Assembly: GCA_029817715.1 (NCBI GenBank) | Contig: JARUPY010000058.1 | Location: 1 to 64,000, forward strand | Reading direction: 5' to 3' | DNA from: Melastoma dodecandrum | Taxonomy: Eukaryota > Streptophyta > Magnoliopsida > Myrtales > Melastomataceae | DNA: 64,000 nt | In this document: positions 18,763 to 27,514 of the stretch, piece after piece | Numbering within the stretch: the stretch's first letter is position 1 | Layout: each line of letters begins with the position of its first letter | The notes under the pieces: generated by a model | What the model was told of the DNA's origin: nothing | What the model saw: the letters and a program-made list of their open reading frames with translations, nothing else | The model's database searches: none | Made by a program: the position numbers and the translations under genes

Positions 18763-19737
18763 ATGGATCAGCGAGCTATGTGGCTTCTATTTTTGGATGA
18801 ATTCGGCGATTTTTCAAGGAAAAAGACCCCCGAAGGCACTCTGGCCGATGACTACGAGAGTTGGCGCCCGGTGTGCGGATACGGCGGCTTTATAATCCCA
18901 TCGTCAAATTATTTAGACTTCTGCGCTGGCTTTGCCGGAATGCGGATAATTGGCTCCCGCAATGTCGCTTTTGCTAAAGAAGTAGCTTCGTCGCGCTCGC
19001 GAATAAACTATGTAGACTTTGCATCAATCTTTAGCTCAAGTCAAAGAAGGCTCTACTCAAAAGAAGAAGAGGTAAAAGGATCTGACGCTTTTTCCGGATC
19101 ATATCTTGGGTCTCCCCACGTGAAAAAATCGAAGAAAAACAGTGTCTATAGGAGAATAAAACAGTTTTTAGATATGATCGAGCAGCATGGTGGTGAGATT
19201 TTCTATGCAGGCATCGACAAAGAAGGATACTTTTCAAGGGAAAGAAATCGTCGGAGACCTCGATCGTTGCATATGAATTTGTTGCCGTATGTATTTGAAT
19301 CGGCCTATCGCGATGCGAGTTTGCTCAAGTCACAGGTCAAACTAATCTTCGATCATCACGGGGAAGACGACGAAACAATACGACGTATAAACGCAAAATA
19401 TCATAATCATGTCCAAGTGCATGCGGATCGCGCTTGGCAAACGAGACAAGAATACGCTTACGATATAATTATGGAGCGAAGATATTTTAAGTACATAAAA
19501 GAGCCCATGTTCAATGTTGAAAGTCATTGGTCTTTTGGTGTTCAAGCCGCCGATTGGGTATGCTCCGTGCTTGGTAAAACCAAATCGTTCGAAGCAAGGC
19601 CAGCAGAGCCGCGCTTCAAATATTTGGAGGATTTATTCAAAAAAATAGGTCCAAACCTGGAAAGATTGACTACCACCGGTAGCTTGATCCGCCATTGGAA
19701 GCCGCGCATCTTCGATCAGCTCACTTTAGATTTGTAG
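18763..19737 (+). CDS. DUF3800 domain-containing protein
   Basis: The 324-residue protein matches the DUF3800 family: LLFLDEFGDF at residues 8-17 corresponds to the conserved L-F-x-D-E-S-G-D motif, and SHWSFGVQAADWVCSVLGK near residues 251-269 to the C-terminal Q-x-A-D motif. These acidic motifs sit as in RNase H-like nucleases, and such genes are common in mobile and defence-related regions, but activity is not established. The codon use is AT-rich, unlike the neighbours, with many AAA, AAT and ATA codons, which suggests recent transfer. Other in-frame starts exist (ATG 18778). Its end overlaps the small convergent gene at 19721-19858 by 17 bases. Confidence 0.8.
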   Translation: MDQRAMWLLFLDEFGDFSRKKTPEGTLADDYESWRPVCGYGGFIIPSSNYLDFCAGFAGMRIIGSRNVAFAKEVASSRSRINYVDFASIFSSSQRRLYSKEEEVKGSDAFSGSYLGSPHVKKSKKNSVYRRIKQFLDMIEQHGGEIFYAGIDKEGYFSRERNRRRPRSLHMNLLPYVFESAYRDASLLKSQVKLIFDHHGEDDETIRRINAKYHNHVQVHADRAWQTRQEYAYDIIMERRYFKYIKEPMFNVESHWSFGVQAADWVCSVLGKTKSFEARPAEPRFKYLEDLFKKIGPNLERLTTTGSLIRHWKPRIFDQLTLDL

Positions 19738-19858
19738 GACCCTCGATATTAATCGAGAGTCCCTTCCAACTAAGAGTAATCTTGACTTTACGCCGAATGA
19801 TGAGAGCCGTCATTGCCAACAAAAAAGCGCCTGATAAGGCGAAAGCTGCAAGCTGCAT
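19721..19858 (-). CDS. Candidate 45-residue membrane protein
   Basis: A short frame on the minus strand encodes 45 residues. It begins MQLAAFALSGAFLLAMTALI, one hydrophobic helix, followed by a basic stretch (RRKVK) and a soluble tail with LSWKGLSINIEG. A strong ribosome-binding site, GAGGAGGAG, lies three bases before the ATG, which supports translation. The stop falls inside the end of the DUF3800 gene (17-base overlap, convergent). Such single-helix proteins occur next to nucleases in mobile regions, but I know no family for it. The alternative is a chance frame. Confidence 0.5.
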   Translation of the reverse strand: MQLAAFALSGAFLLAMTALIIRRKVKITLSWKGLSINIEGPTNLK

Positions 19859-20337
19859 CTGCTCCTCCTCGATCTGCGCATGCCGCGCGGTAGAGGAGCT
19901 GGTCGTACTTACCCGACGTTTGCTAAGAAAGCAAGGCATATTTTACGATAAGCTTCGATAAGCGCTCGGTATCTGGCGATACTAAAGTACCTGGCCGGGA
20001 AGCTTAGGAAGGGGCTTGGTTTGGCGTGAGCGACGCTTATTCCGATAGGACTCTCGTGCCTGTAAGCTGCTCTGCTCTGTGAGCCTCGTTGGTAATGTAG
20101 CCGAACGCCGGCACCATTTTGGCCACGTCAGCGGACGCGACATTAGCACAGCTGGAAGTCGCCGTCCGTCGACTTTGACGCAGATGGAAGTCAGCGTTCG
20201 CTGACTTTGGCAAGGCTGCATGTCGCTGCTGATCGACAGGGCCGGGGTACCCCTCGGCAGCGGCCGGGGGCTGGACACGGGATACGATATCGGCCAAATT
20301 ACCTGAGTAGCGCCCGTCCCACAAGCGCGGTCGCGCG
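19859..20337. other. Gene-free stretch with hairpin repeats
   Basis: No convincing gene is present; two overlapping minus-strand frames (19982-20278 and 20037-20324) have no family features. The stretch holds the repeat cluster at 20150-20237. The mrp gene ends at 20338 on the minus strand, so the repeats lie downstream of it. Confidence 0.45.
20150..20237. repeat. Tandem hairpin-forming repeat units
   Basis: Three imperfect units of about 31 bases follow one another. Unit 1 has the arms AAGTCG/CGACTT, unit 2 has AAGTCAGC-GTTC-GCTGACTT (perfect 8-bp stem with tetraloop, 20188-20207), and unit 3 has a degenerate ATGTCG...CGACA. Units 1 and 2 share the frame CAGnTGGAAGTC...GACTTTG, but their loops differ while stems still pair, which suggests selection for structure. 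Confidence 0.6.
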
Positions 20338-21432
20338 CTACTCGATGACGATCCGCGGCACCTGCCGCGCCGGCGCGCCCTCCAGCGCCTCGCGCACCCG
20401 GCCCGCGATCGCCCGGTACACCAGCCCCGCGGCGCTGTCGGGGGCCACTGCCGCCGTCGGTCGGCCGGCGTCGGCCTGCTCGCGGATCTGGAGGGTCAGC
20501 GGCACCTCGCCGAGGAACGGGACACCCAGTCGCTCGGCCTCATGGCGTGCGCCACCGTGCGCGAAAATGTCCGAGCGGCCCTGGCAATGCGGGCAAACGA
20601 AGTAGCTCATGTTCTCGACGATGCCGAGGATCGGCACCTCGGTGCGCCGGAACATCGCGATGCCGCGCCGCGCATCGATGAGGGCGAGGTCCTGCGGCGT
20701 CGAGACGATGACGGCGCCGGCCAGCGGCACCGACTGCGCCATGGTCAGCTGGGCGTCGCCGGTGCCGGGCGGCATGTCGACGACGAGCACGTCGAGTTCG
20801 CCCCATTCGACCTCGCGCAGAAGCTGGTTTAGCGCGCTCATCACCATCGGGCCGCGCCAGATCATCGCCTCGCGCTCGGCGACGAGGAAGCCGATCGACA
20901 TCGCCTTGAGGCCGAAGACGCGCAGCGGCTTCAGCATCTTGCCGTCGAGCTCGGGCTTGGTGTCGAGGCCGAGCAGGCGCGGCAGCGAGGGGCCGTAGAC
21001 GTCGGCATCGAGGATGCCGACGCGCCAGCCGGAGGCGGCGAGGCCGAGCGCCAGGTTGACGGCGGTGGTCGACTTGCCGACGCCGCCCTTGCCGGAGGCG
21101 ACGGCGATGATGCGGGCGATGCCGGGGATGGCGATGTTCTTGGGGGCGGCGTTCTTGGGTGGCGCGGCGCGAGGTGCTTTGGCGGCCGGCTTCTCGGCGG
21201 TGAGCGTCACCATTGCCGCGGCGACGCCGGGGATCGCCTTCACCTGGCGCTCCGCCTCGGCGCGCATCGTCTCCATCGCCTCGGCAAGGCGTGGGTCGCC
21301 GGTGAGCGCGAGGAACACCTTGCCGTCGCGGATGGTCAGGCCGGCGATGCCGTTGGTGCGCGAGACGCAGGTGCGCCCATCCGGTCCTGCGACCGTCGCC
21401 AGCGCATCGAGCACATCCTTCTCGTTGACCAT
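20338..21432 (-). CDS. mrp: Mrp/NBP35-family iron-sulfur carrier ATPase (ApbC-like)
   Basis: Mrp/ApbC binds and transfers Fe-S clusters to target proteins in an ATP-dependent way. The 364-residue protein has an N-terminal MIP18-like domain (about 1-80), an Ala/Pro/Lys linker, and the P-loop domain: the deviant Walker A GKGGVGKST is at residues 114-122, LDVLVVDMPPGTGD at about 213-226. The cluster-binding C-x-x-C is Cys280-Cys283 (FVCPHC). Length is typical for alphaproteobacteria. No neighbour points to a dedicated target. Confidence 0.93.
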   Translation of the reverse strand: MVNEKDVLDALATVAGPDGRTCVSRTNGIAGLTIRDGKVFLALTGDPRLAEAMETMRAEAERQVKAIPGVAAAMVTLTAEKPAAKAPRAAPPKNAAPKNIAIPGIARIIAVASGKGGVGKSTTAVNLALGLAASGWRVGILDADVYGPSLPRLLGLDTKPELDGKMLKPLRVFGLKAMSIGFLVAEREAMIWRGPMVMSALNQLLREVEWGELDVLVVDMPPGTGDAQLTMAQSVPLAGAVIVSTPQDLALIDARRGIAMFRRTEVPILGIVENMSYFVCPHCQGRSDIFAHGGARHEAERLGVPFLGEVPLTLQIREQADAGRPTAAVAPDSAAGLVYRAIAGRVREALEGAPARQVPRIVIE

Positions 21433-21684
21433 GCAAGCTTTCCTTTCCGTGCGGCGGCCTCGCCGAGTCCGGACGTAGGCATCCTACGCGCCGAACGAAA
21501 GGATCGTCGACAGCACGAGCGCGATCCTGGACTCTGCAATCCATGCCAACCTTGCGTTCCTGACGCGCCAAGCTTCATGGTAGACGGCGGTAGTAGCGTC
21601 GACCGGTCGGATCGCTATCGTGCTGGATCGAAGCCCGCGCCGGTTGTCTCGGCTCGCCGCTGCGGACCACCACAAGGAGCGACG

Positions 21685-21891
21685 ATGCCGGTGCCCCCTC
21701 GAAAAGACATGTCGCCCGAGGCAATTGCCGAGCGTATCGCTGCCATGGACCGGATCGTCGCGGAAGTCGCGAAACTTCCGAACCTCGATCCGCGGCCATT
21801 GCAAGAGATCATCGACGACATCAACGACGTTTCCGAGCGCGGCAACTTTGCCTTTACGGATATCGAGCCCGCGTTGAAGAAGCGCTCGTGA
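21685..21891 (+). CDS. Small conserved protein coupled to rarA
   Basis: The 68-residue protein is charged and helical: SPEAIAERIAAMDRIVAEVA, LPNLDPRPLQEIIDDINDVS and a short C-terminal tail. I know no family name. The ATG at 21685 has AAGGAG seven bases upstream, so it is better than the longer in-frame starts. Its TGA overlaps the GTG start of rarA (GTGA), which implies translational coupling. It could be a regulator of, or a subunit for, the RarA AAA+ ATPase, or an antitoxin-like protein without its partner; this is speculation. Confidence 0.6.
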   Translation: MPVPPRKDMSPEAIAERIAAMDRIVAEVAKLPNLDPRPLQEIIDDINDVSERGNFAFTDIEPALKKRS

Positions 21892-23216
21892 AACGCACCG
21901 CCGCCTCCACCGACACCCTGTTTTCCGCCGCCGGCCTCGAGGCCGAGGCGCCGCGCCCGCTGGCCGACCGGCTGCGACCGACGACGCTCGCCGAGGTGGC
22001 GGGGCAGGACCATATCGTCGGGCCGAACGGCGCGCTGACCCGGCTGCTCGGCGGCACGACGCTCGGCTCGCTCGTGTTCTGGGGTCCGCCCGGCACCGGC
22101 AAGACCACGGTGGCGCGCCTGCTCGCCGGCGAGACCAAGCTCGTCTTCGTGCAGATCTCGGCGATCTTCTCCGGCGTCGCCGACCTCAAGAAGGCCTTCG
22201 ACGAAGCCCGCCACCGCCGCCAGATCGGGCAGGGCACGTTGCTTTTCGTCGACGAGATCCACCGCTTCAACCGCGCCCAGCAGGACAGTTTCCTCCCGGT
22301 GATGGAGGATGGCACGATCTCGTTGATCGGCGCCACGACCGAAAACCCGAGCTTCGAGCTGAACGCAGCCCTGCTGTCGCGGGCGCGGGTGATGACCTTC
22401 AAAGCGCTCGATGCCGAGGCCATCGCCCAACTGCTCGACCGCGCCGAGGCGTCGGAGGGCAAGGCGCTGCCGCTCGACGCCGCTGCCCGCGCGACGCTGA
22501 TCCGCATGGCGGACGGCGACGGACGCGCCGCGTTGACGCTGGCCGAGGAGCTGTGGCGCGCGGCCAAGCCCGGCGAAACGTTCGATCCGGCGAGCCTCGC
22601 CGAGATCGTGCAGCGCCGCGCGCCGATCTACGACAAGGCGCAGGACGGGCACTACAACCTGATCTCGGCTCTGCACAAATGCGTGCGCGGCTCCGACCCC
22701 GACGCGGCGCTCTATTATCTCGCGCGCATGTTCGCCGCCGGCGAGGATCCCTTGTTTATCGCCCGCCGCGTCGTGCGGATGGCGTCCGAGGACATCGGCC
22801 TGGCCGATCCGCAGGCGCTGGTCCAGTGCCTCGCCGCCAAGGAGGCCTATGATTTCCTCGGATCGCCCGAAGGCGAGCTCGCCGTCGCCAATGCGGTGAT
22901 CTACCTCGCCACCGCGCCGAAATCGAACGCCGCCTATGTCGCCTATAAGACGGCCATGCGCCTTGCCAAGGAGCATGGATCGTTGATGCCGCCGAAGGTG
23001 ATCCTGAACGGCTCGACCAAATTCATGAAGAGCGAAGGCTACGGCGCCGCCTATCGCTATGACCACGACGAGCCCGACGCCTTCTCCGGCCAGGACTATT
23101 GGCCGGAGAAGCTCGGCCGCCAGCCGGTGTACGAGCCGACGGAGCGCGGCTTCGAGCGCGAGATCGGGCGGCGCCTAGCGCGCTGGAGAGAGCTTCGGCG
23201 GGACCGTGGAGAATAA
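21888..23216 (+). CDS. rarA: Replication-associated recombination protein RarA (MgsA)
   Basis: RarA is an AAA+ ATPase related to clamp loaders that acts at stalled replication forks. The 442-residue protein has Walker A GPPGTGKTT at residues 66-74, Walker B LLFVDEIHRF at 118-127, sensor 1 in LIGATTENPSFELN, and the C-terminal tetramerisation domain with LISALHKCVRGSDPDAALYY, HGSLMPPKVILN and the Gly-Tyr-rich tail. It begins with GTG, overlapping the preceding small gene by four bases, and overlaps the next GNAT gene by 11 bases, so all three form one operon. Confidence 0.93.
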   Translation: MKRTAASTDTLFSAAGLEAEAPRPLADRLRPTTLAEVAGQDHIVGPNGALTRLLGGTTLGSLVFWGPPGTGKTTVARLLAGETKLVFVQISAIFSGVADLKKAFDEARHRRQIGQGTLLFVDEIHRFNRAQQDSFLPVMEDGTISLIGATTENPSFELNAALLSRARVMTFKALDAEAIAQLLDRAEASEGKALPLDAAARATLIRMADGDGRAALTLAEELWRAAKPGETFDPASLAEIVQRRAPIYDKAQDGHYNLISALHKCVRGSDPDAALYYLARMFAAGEDPLFIARRVVRMASEDIGLADPQALVQCLAAKEAYDFLGSPEGELAVANAVIYLATAPKSNAAYVAYKTAMRLAKEHGSLMPPKVILNGSTKFMKSEGYGAAYRYDHDEPDAFSGQDYWPEKLGRQPVYEPTERGFEREIGRRLARWRELRRDRGE

Positions 23217-23772
23217 TCTCGTCGCGACGCCGCGGCTCACGTTGCGCGAGGTCGTGGCGGACGATGCGTACGCCTTCCGTGACTACATGACCGAGGAGGC
23301 CTATTGGCGCGACCTGCCGATCGATCCGCCGACGCTCTCGTCCATCCGCGACTTTCTCGAGCGCTCCATCCGCGACCAGGGCGAGGTGCCCCGCAAGGCC
23401 TGGTTTCTGGCAGCGATCGAGATCGGATCGGGCCGGCTCGTCGGCGAGGGCATCCTGCACGTCCGCAGCCGCCGCTGGCTGCAGGGCGAGATCGGCTGGG
23501 GTGTCGATCCTGCGCGCAGTGGCGTGGGGCTCGCGACCGAGATCGCCGGCGCCATGCTGCGCCTCGCCTTCGACGGCGTCGGTCTCCATCGCGTCGCGGC
23601 GCGATGCCGGGTTGAGCATGCCGCCTCGCGCCGCATCATGTCGAAGCTCGGCATGCGCGAGGAAGGCGTGCTGCGCGAGGACGTGCGTGCGCGCGGGGCG
23701 TGGTGGGACTCGGTGCAAGGCGCAATTCTTGTCGACGAATGGCGTCGCGCCGCGGATGCCCGAAGCCCGTGA
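23206..23772 (+). CDS. GNAT-family N-acetyltransferase (RimJ/RimL type)
   Basis: The 188-residue protein has the RimJ-type layout: TPRLTLREVVADDAYAFRDY at the start, IGWGVDPARSGVGLATEIAG with the acetyl-CoA-binding R/Q-x-x-G-x-A pattern at about 99-115, and HRVAARCRVEHAASRRIMSK followed by LGMREEGVLRED at the end. Such enzymes acetylate ribosomal proteins, amino sugars or antibiotics; the substrate is not predictable. The GTG at 23206 lies within the end of rarA (11-base overlap), so it is co-transcribed and probably translationally coupled. Confidence 0.87.
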   Translation: MENNLVATPRLTLREVVADDAYAFRDYMTEEAYWRDLPIDPPTLSSIRDFLERSIRDQGEVPRKAWFLAAIEIGSGRLVGEGILHVRSRRWLQGEIGWGVDPARSGVGLATEIAGAMLRLAFDGVGLHRVAARCRVEHAASRRIMSKLGMREEGVLREDVRARGAWWDSVQGAILVDEWRRAADARSP

Positions 23773-23893
23773 ATCGCGGGAAATCCGGCACGCTGATCCG
23801 GTCTTTCACCTGCCGGTAGTTCCCTTGACTTGGTCGGGCGGGGATGCCAGTGCGCACCGCCATGACACTTAACCTCGCTTCCGGCCTCGCTCG

Positions 23894-24841
23894 GTGAAGG
23901 CGTTCATCTTTCCGGGGCAGGGCAGCCAGGCGGTCGGCATGGGGCTCGCGCTGGCGCAGGCCTTCCCAGCCGCACGGGCCGTCTTCGACGAGGTCAACGC
24001 TGCGCTGGGCCAGAAGCTCTCGACTTTGATGTTCGAAGGGCCCGAGGCCGAGCTGACCCTGACCGAGAACGCCCAGCCGGCGCTGATGGCGACGAGCCTC
24101 GCCGTCGTCGCCGCCCTGCGCGCCGAGGCCGGCCTCGACCTCGCTCGCGACGCCACCTTCGTCGCCGGCCATTCGCTCGGCGAATATTCGGCGCTCTGCG
24201 CCGCCGGCGCGATCCCGCTCGCCGCCACCGCCAGGCTGCTGCGGCTGCGCGGCCAGGCGATGCAGGCGGCGGTGCCGGTCGGCGAGGGCGCGATGGCGGC
24301 GCTGCTCGGCGCCGATGCCGAGCTCGCCGCTGCGATCGCCGCCGAGGCCGAGGAAGGCGGCGGCGTCTGCCAGGTCGCCAACGACAATGGCGGCGGCCAG
24401 GTCGTGATTTCGGGCCACACCGCCGCGGTCGAGCGGGCGATGGCGCTGGCCAAGGATCGCGGCGCCAAGCGGGCGCTGCCGCTGCCGGTCTCCGCCCCCT
24501 TCCATTGCGCGCTGATGCAGCCCGCCGCCGAGGCGATGGCGGCGGCCCTCGCCGAGACCGAGATCGCCGCACCCTGCGTGCCGCTCGTCACCAACGTCAC
24601 CGCCGCGCCCGTCGCCGATCCCGATGTGATCCGCGACCTGCTGGTGCGGCAGGTGACCGGGACGGTCCGCTGGCGCGAGAGCATGGGTTTCATGGCCTCG
24701 CAGGGTGTTTCGCTGTTCGTCGAATGCGGAGCCGGCAAGGTGCTTTCGGGGCTCGTGAAGCGGGTCGCCGAGGGCGCGAGCGGTCTCTCCGTCGGCGCGC
24801 CGGCCGATGTCGAGGCCTACCGCGCGCGCGATGCCGCCTGA
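23894..24841 (+). CDS. fabD: Malonyl-CoA:ACP transacylase FabD
   Basis: FabD moves malonyl from CoA to the acyl carrier protein and so supplies the elongation unit for type II fatty acid synthesis. The 315-residue protein starts MKAFIFPGQGSQAVGMG with the family motif G-Q-G-S-Q at residues 8-12. The nucleophile elbow GHSLGE places the active serine at 94, and SAPFHCALMQPA includes the catalytic histidine. I used the GTG at 23894 because it gives the standard N-terminus. It starts the fabD-fabG-acpP-fabF cluster, with 12 bases to fabG. Confidence 0.95.
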   Translation: MKAFIFPGQGSQAVGMGLALAQAFPAARAVFDEVNAALGQKLSTLMFEGPEAELTLTENAQPALMATSLAVVAALRAEAGLDLARDATFVAGHSLGEYSALCAAGAIPLAATARLLRLRGQAMQAAVPVGEGAMAALLGADAELAAAIAAEAEEGGGVCQVANDNGGGQVVISGHTAAVERAMALAKDRGAKRALPLPVSAPFHCALMQPAAEAMAAALAETEIAAPCVPLVTNVTAAPVADPDVIRDLLVRQVTGTVRWRESMGFMASQGVSLFVECGAGKVLSGLVKRVAEGASGLSVGAPADVEAYRARDAA

Positions 24842-24853
24842 GAGGCCCATCTG

Positions 24854-25591
24854 ATGTTCGATCTCACCGGCAAGACCGCGCTGGTCACGGGCGCGAGCGG
24901 TGGCATCGGCCGCGCCATCGCCGAGGCGCTGCATGCGCACGGGGCTACCCTCGTCGTCTCCGGCACGCGTCGCGAGGCGCTCGAGGCGCTCGCGGGTTCG
25001 TTGGGCGAGCGCGTCCATGTCGTGCCCTGCGACCTGACCGACAGCGCGGCCGTCGAGGCGCTTGTGCCGGCGGCGGAGGCCGCCGCCGCGCCGATCGACA
25101 TCCTCGTCAACAATGCCGGCATCACCCGCGACAACCTCTTCATGCGCATGCGCGACGACGAGTGGGATGCCGTGATCGCGGTCAATCTCACCTCGGGCTT
25201 CCGGCTGGCGCGCGCCTGCCTCAAGGGCATGATGCGGCGCCGTTACGGGCGCATCATCGCCGTCACCTCGGTCATCGGCACGACGGGCAATGCCGGGCAG
25301 GCGAACTACGCCGCCTCGAAGGCGGGTATCGCCGGCATGATCAAGAGCGTCGCCTTCGAGGCGGCGACCCGCAACGTGACCGCGAACTGCATCGCGCCGG
25401 GGTTCATCGCGACGCCGATGACGGATGTCCTCAACGACAAGCAGCGCACGCACATCCTCGGAAACGTGCCGATGCAGCGGCTCGGCACGCCGGCGGAAGT
25501 GTCGGCGGCCGCCGTCTATCTCGCCAGCGCCGAGGCTGCCTACGTCACCGGCCAGACGCTCCACGTCAACGGGGGCATGGCGATGATCTGA
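24854..25591 (+). CDS. fabG: 3-oxoacyl-ACP reductase FabG
   Basis: FabG reduces 3-oxoacyl-ACP with NADPH in the first reductive step of the elongation cycle. It is a classical short-chain dehydrogenase of 245 residues. The cofactor motif TGASGGIGR is at residues 12-20, NNAG at 86-89, and the catalytic triad is Ser139 (AVTSV), Tyr152 and Lys156 (YAASK). The C-terminal GGMAMI ending is standard for FabG. It lies directly after fabD. A 278-base gap follows before acpP. Confidence 0.95.
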   Translation: MFDLTGKTALVTGASGGIGRAIAEALHAHGATLVVSGTRREALEALAGSLGERVHVVPCDLTDSAAVEALVPAAEAAAAPIDILVNNAGITRDNLFMRMRDDEWDAVIAVNLTSGFRLARACLKGMMRRRYGRIIAVTSVIGTTGNAGQANYAASKAGIAGMIKSVAFEAATRNVTANCIAPGFIATPMTDVLNDKQRTHILGNVPMQRLGTPAEVSAAAVYLASAEAAYVTGQTLHVNGGMAMI

Positions 25592-25869
25592 GTTTGACGG
25601 AGCGCGGGCCCCGCGGGGGCGCGTGGGGCCGGTCTCGCCACGGCCGGCTATTCATGCTAGGGACCGCCGCTTGTGTGGGGAGATTGTGAAATCTTCGGGG
25701 TAGCGCGTGGCGGGCCGGGCTCGACGCGAGCGCGGGCGTTCCCTAGGTGAGGGCCCGGATTGTCGATCAAAGGGGTACGACGCGGTCGGCCCTCCCTCAA
25801 TAGAGCAGCCGATCTCGAACGATGACGCTCGGCAACGGCGGCGTGAACCAACGGTGAAGGACAAAGACG

Positions 25870-26115
25870 ATGAGCGATGTTGCCGAACGCGTGAAGAAAA
25901 TCGTCGTCGAGCATCTCGGCGTCGACGCGGACAAGGTCGTCGAATCCGCCAATTTCATCGACGATCTCGGCGCCGATTCGCTCGACACCGTCGAACTCGT
26001 CATGGCGTTCGAGGAGGAGTTCGGCGTCGAAATCCCCGACGATCAGGCCGAGACGATCGTCACGGTGGGGGACGCGATCCGCTTCCTCGACAAGGCGACC
26101 GCCGCGTCCTCCTGA
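25870..26115 (+). CDS. acpP: Acyl carrier protein
   Basis: The 81-residue acidic protein carries fatty acyl chains during synthesis. The phosphopantetheine site is Ser37 in the invariant [12 protein letters not shown] (residues 34-45). ACP synthase would attach the prosthetic group. The sequence [14 protein letters not shown] marks helix III. The ATG at 25870 has AAGGACAAAGACG upstream. The gap of 278 bases before it and 136 bases after it suggests its own promoter, as is usual for this very highly expressed gene. Confidence 0.96.
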   Translation: MSDVAERVKKIVVEHLGVDADKVVESANFIDDLGADSLDTVELVMAFEEEFGVEIPDDQAETIVTVGDAIRFLDKATAASS

Positions 26116-26251
26116 CGCGCGCCGAGTGCCGGCTCGATAAGGCCGGGATGGCGAGCTTCCAAACTGAACCGACGGTTGCCCGCGCGAGCGGGCGCCGCCG
26201 TTTCCATTTATAGGGCATCCCCTCTGGGGCATCGGATTTCCAGGGACGTTC

Positions 26252-27514
26252 ATGCGCAGGGTTGTGGTGACGGGTCTCGGCATGGTGTCGCCGCTCGCGT
26301 GCGGCGTGGAGGAGACGTGGTCGCGCCTTCTCGCCGGCGAGAGCGGCGCGGGCCCCATGCAAGGCTTCAAGACGGACGATCTGCCGTGCCGTATAGCCAT
26401 GCATATCCCGCGCGGCGATGGCAGCGACGGCACCTTCAATCCCGATCAATGGATGGAGCCGAAAGACCAGCGCAAGGTCGACGACTTCATCGTCTATGCC
26501 ATGGCCTCGGCGACGCAGGCGCTGGCCGACGCCGGCTGGACGCCGAAAACGGCCGAGGACCAGAACAAGACCGGCGTCATGTTCGGCGCCGGCATCGGCG
26601 GCCTCGGCGGCATCAACGACCAGGCGCTCGTGCTCGAGGAGAAGGGGCCGCGCCGCGTATCGCCCTTCTTCATCACCGGACGACTCATCAATCTCGCCGG
26701 CGGCTATGTCTCGATCAAGCACCAGCTCAAGGGGCCGAACCACGCCTGCGTCACCGCATGCTCGTCGGGCACCCACGCGATCGGCGACGCGGCGCGGCTG
26801 ATCGCGCTGGAAGACGCCGAGGTGATGGTTGCGGGCGGTGCCGAATCCTCGATCAACCGGATCGGGATTGCGGGCTTTGCCGCCTGCAAGGCGCTGTCGA
26901 CGAGCTACAACGACGACCCCAAGAAGGGCTCGCGCCCCTTCGATCGCGACCGGGACGGCTTCGTGATGGGCGAAGGCGCAGGGGCCGTCGTGCTCGAATC
27001 CCTCGAGCACGCGACGGCGCGCGGCGCCAATATCTATGCGGAGGTGGTCGGCTACGGGCTTTCGGGCGATGCCTTTCACATCACGGCGCCGGCTGAGAGC
27101 GGCGACGGTGCTTTCCGCGCCATGCAGGCGGCGCTGAAGCGCGCGGGGCTGCGCCCGGCCGACATCGACTACATCAACGCGCACGGCACCTCGACGCCGC
27201 TCGGCGACGAGATCGAGCTCAACACCGTGCAGCGCCTGATCGGCGACACCAACCCCGGGCTTTCCATGTCCTCGACCAAAGGCGCTGTCGGACACCTTCT
27301 CGGTGCCGCAGGCGCGGTCGAGGCGGTCTTCTCCATCCTCGCGATCCGCGACCAGATCGTGCCGCCGACGATCAATCTCGACAATCCGCCGGATTTCGCG
27401 CGGATCGATCTCGTCCCGCACGAGGCGCGCTCGCGCGACGTCGAGCATGTCATGTCGAACTCGTTCGGCTTCGGCGGCACCAACGCGTCCCTCGTCTTCA
27501 AGCGGGTGAACTGA
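26252..27514 (+). CDS. fabF: 3-oxoacyl-ACP synthase II FabF
   Basis: FabF condenses malonyl-ACP with growing acyl-ACP and controls the long-chain steps, including temperature response in E. coli. The 420-residue protein has the catalytic triad Cys170 (VTACSSGTHA), His311 (NAHGTSTPLGD) and His348 (VGHLLGAAG), plus the C-terminal NSFGFGGTNASLVF. The ATG at 26252 gives MRRVVVTGLGMVSPL, the standard start. It is followed by mltG on the same strand, as in many alphaproteobacteria. Confidence 0.95.
   Translation: MRRVVVTGLGMVSPLACGVEETWSRLLAGESGAGPMQGFKTDDLPCRIAMHIPRGDGSDGTFNPDQWMEPKDQRKVDDFIVYAMASATQALADAGWTPKTAEDQNKTGVMFGAGIGGLGGINDQALVLEEKGPRRVSPFFITGRLINLAGGYVSIKHQLKGPNHACVTACSSGTHAIGDAARLIALEDAEVMVAGGAESSINRIGIAGFAACKALSTSYNDDPKKGSRPFDRDRDGFVMGEGAGAVVLESLEHATARGANIYAEVVGYGLSGDAFHITAPAESGDGAFRAMQAALKRAGLRPADIDYINAHGTSTPLGDEIELNTVQRLIGDTNPGLSMSSTKGAVGHLLGAAGAVEAVFSILAIRDQIVPPTINLDNPPDFARIDLVPHEARSRDVEHVMSNSFGFGGTNASLVFKRVN

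Noticed and set aside
19737..19762. Hairpin GGACCCTCGAT-ATTA-ATCGAGAGTCC at the end of the DUF3800 gene, as a terminator
   Set aside because: The stem has a mismatch and no T run on either side, and it coincides with coding bases of the candidate small gene, so it may be incidental.
20037..20324. Minus-strand frame of 95 codons downstream of mrp
   Set aside because: It runs through the tandem hairpin repeats, has no family features and no ribosome-binding site.
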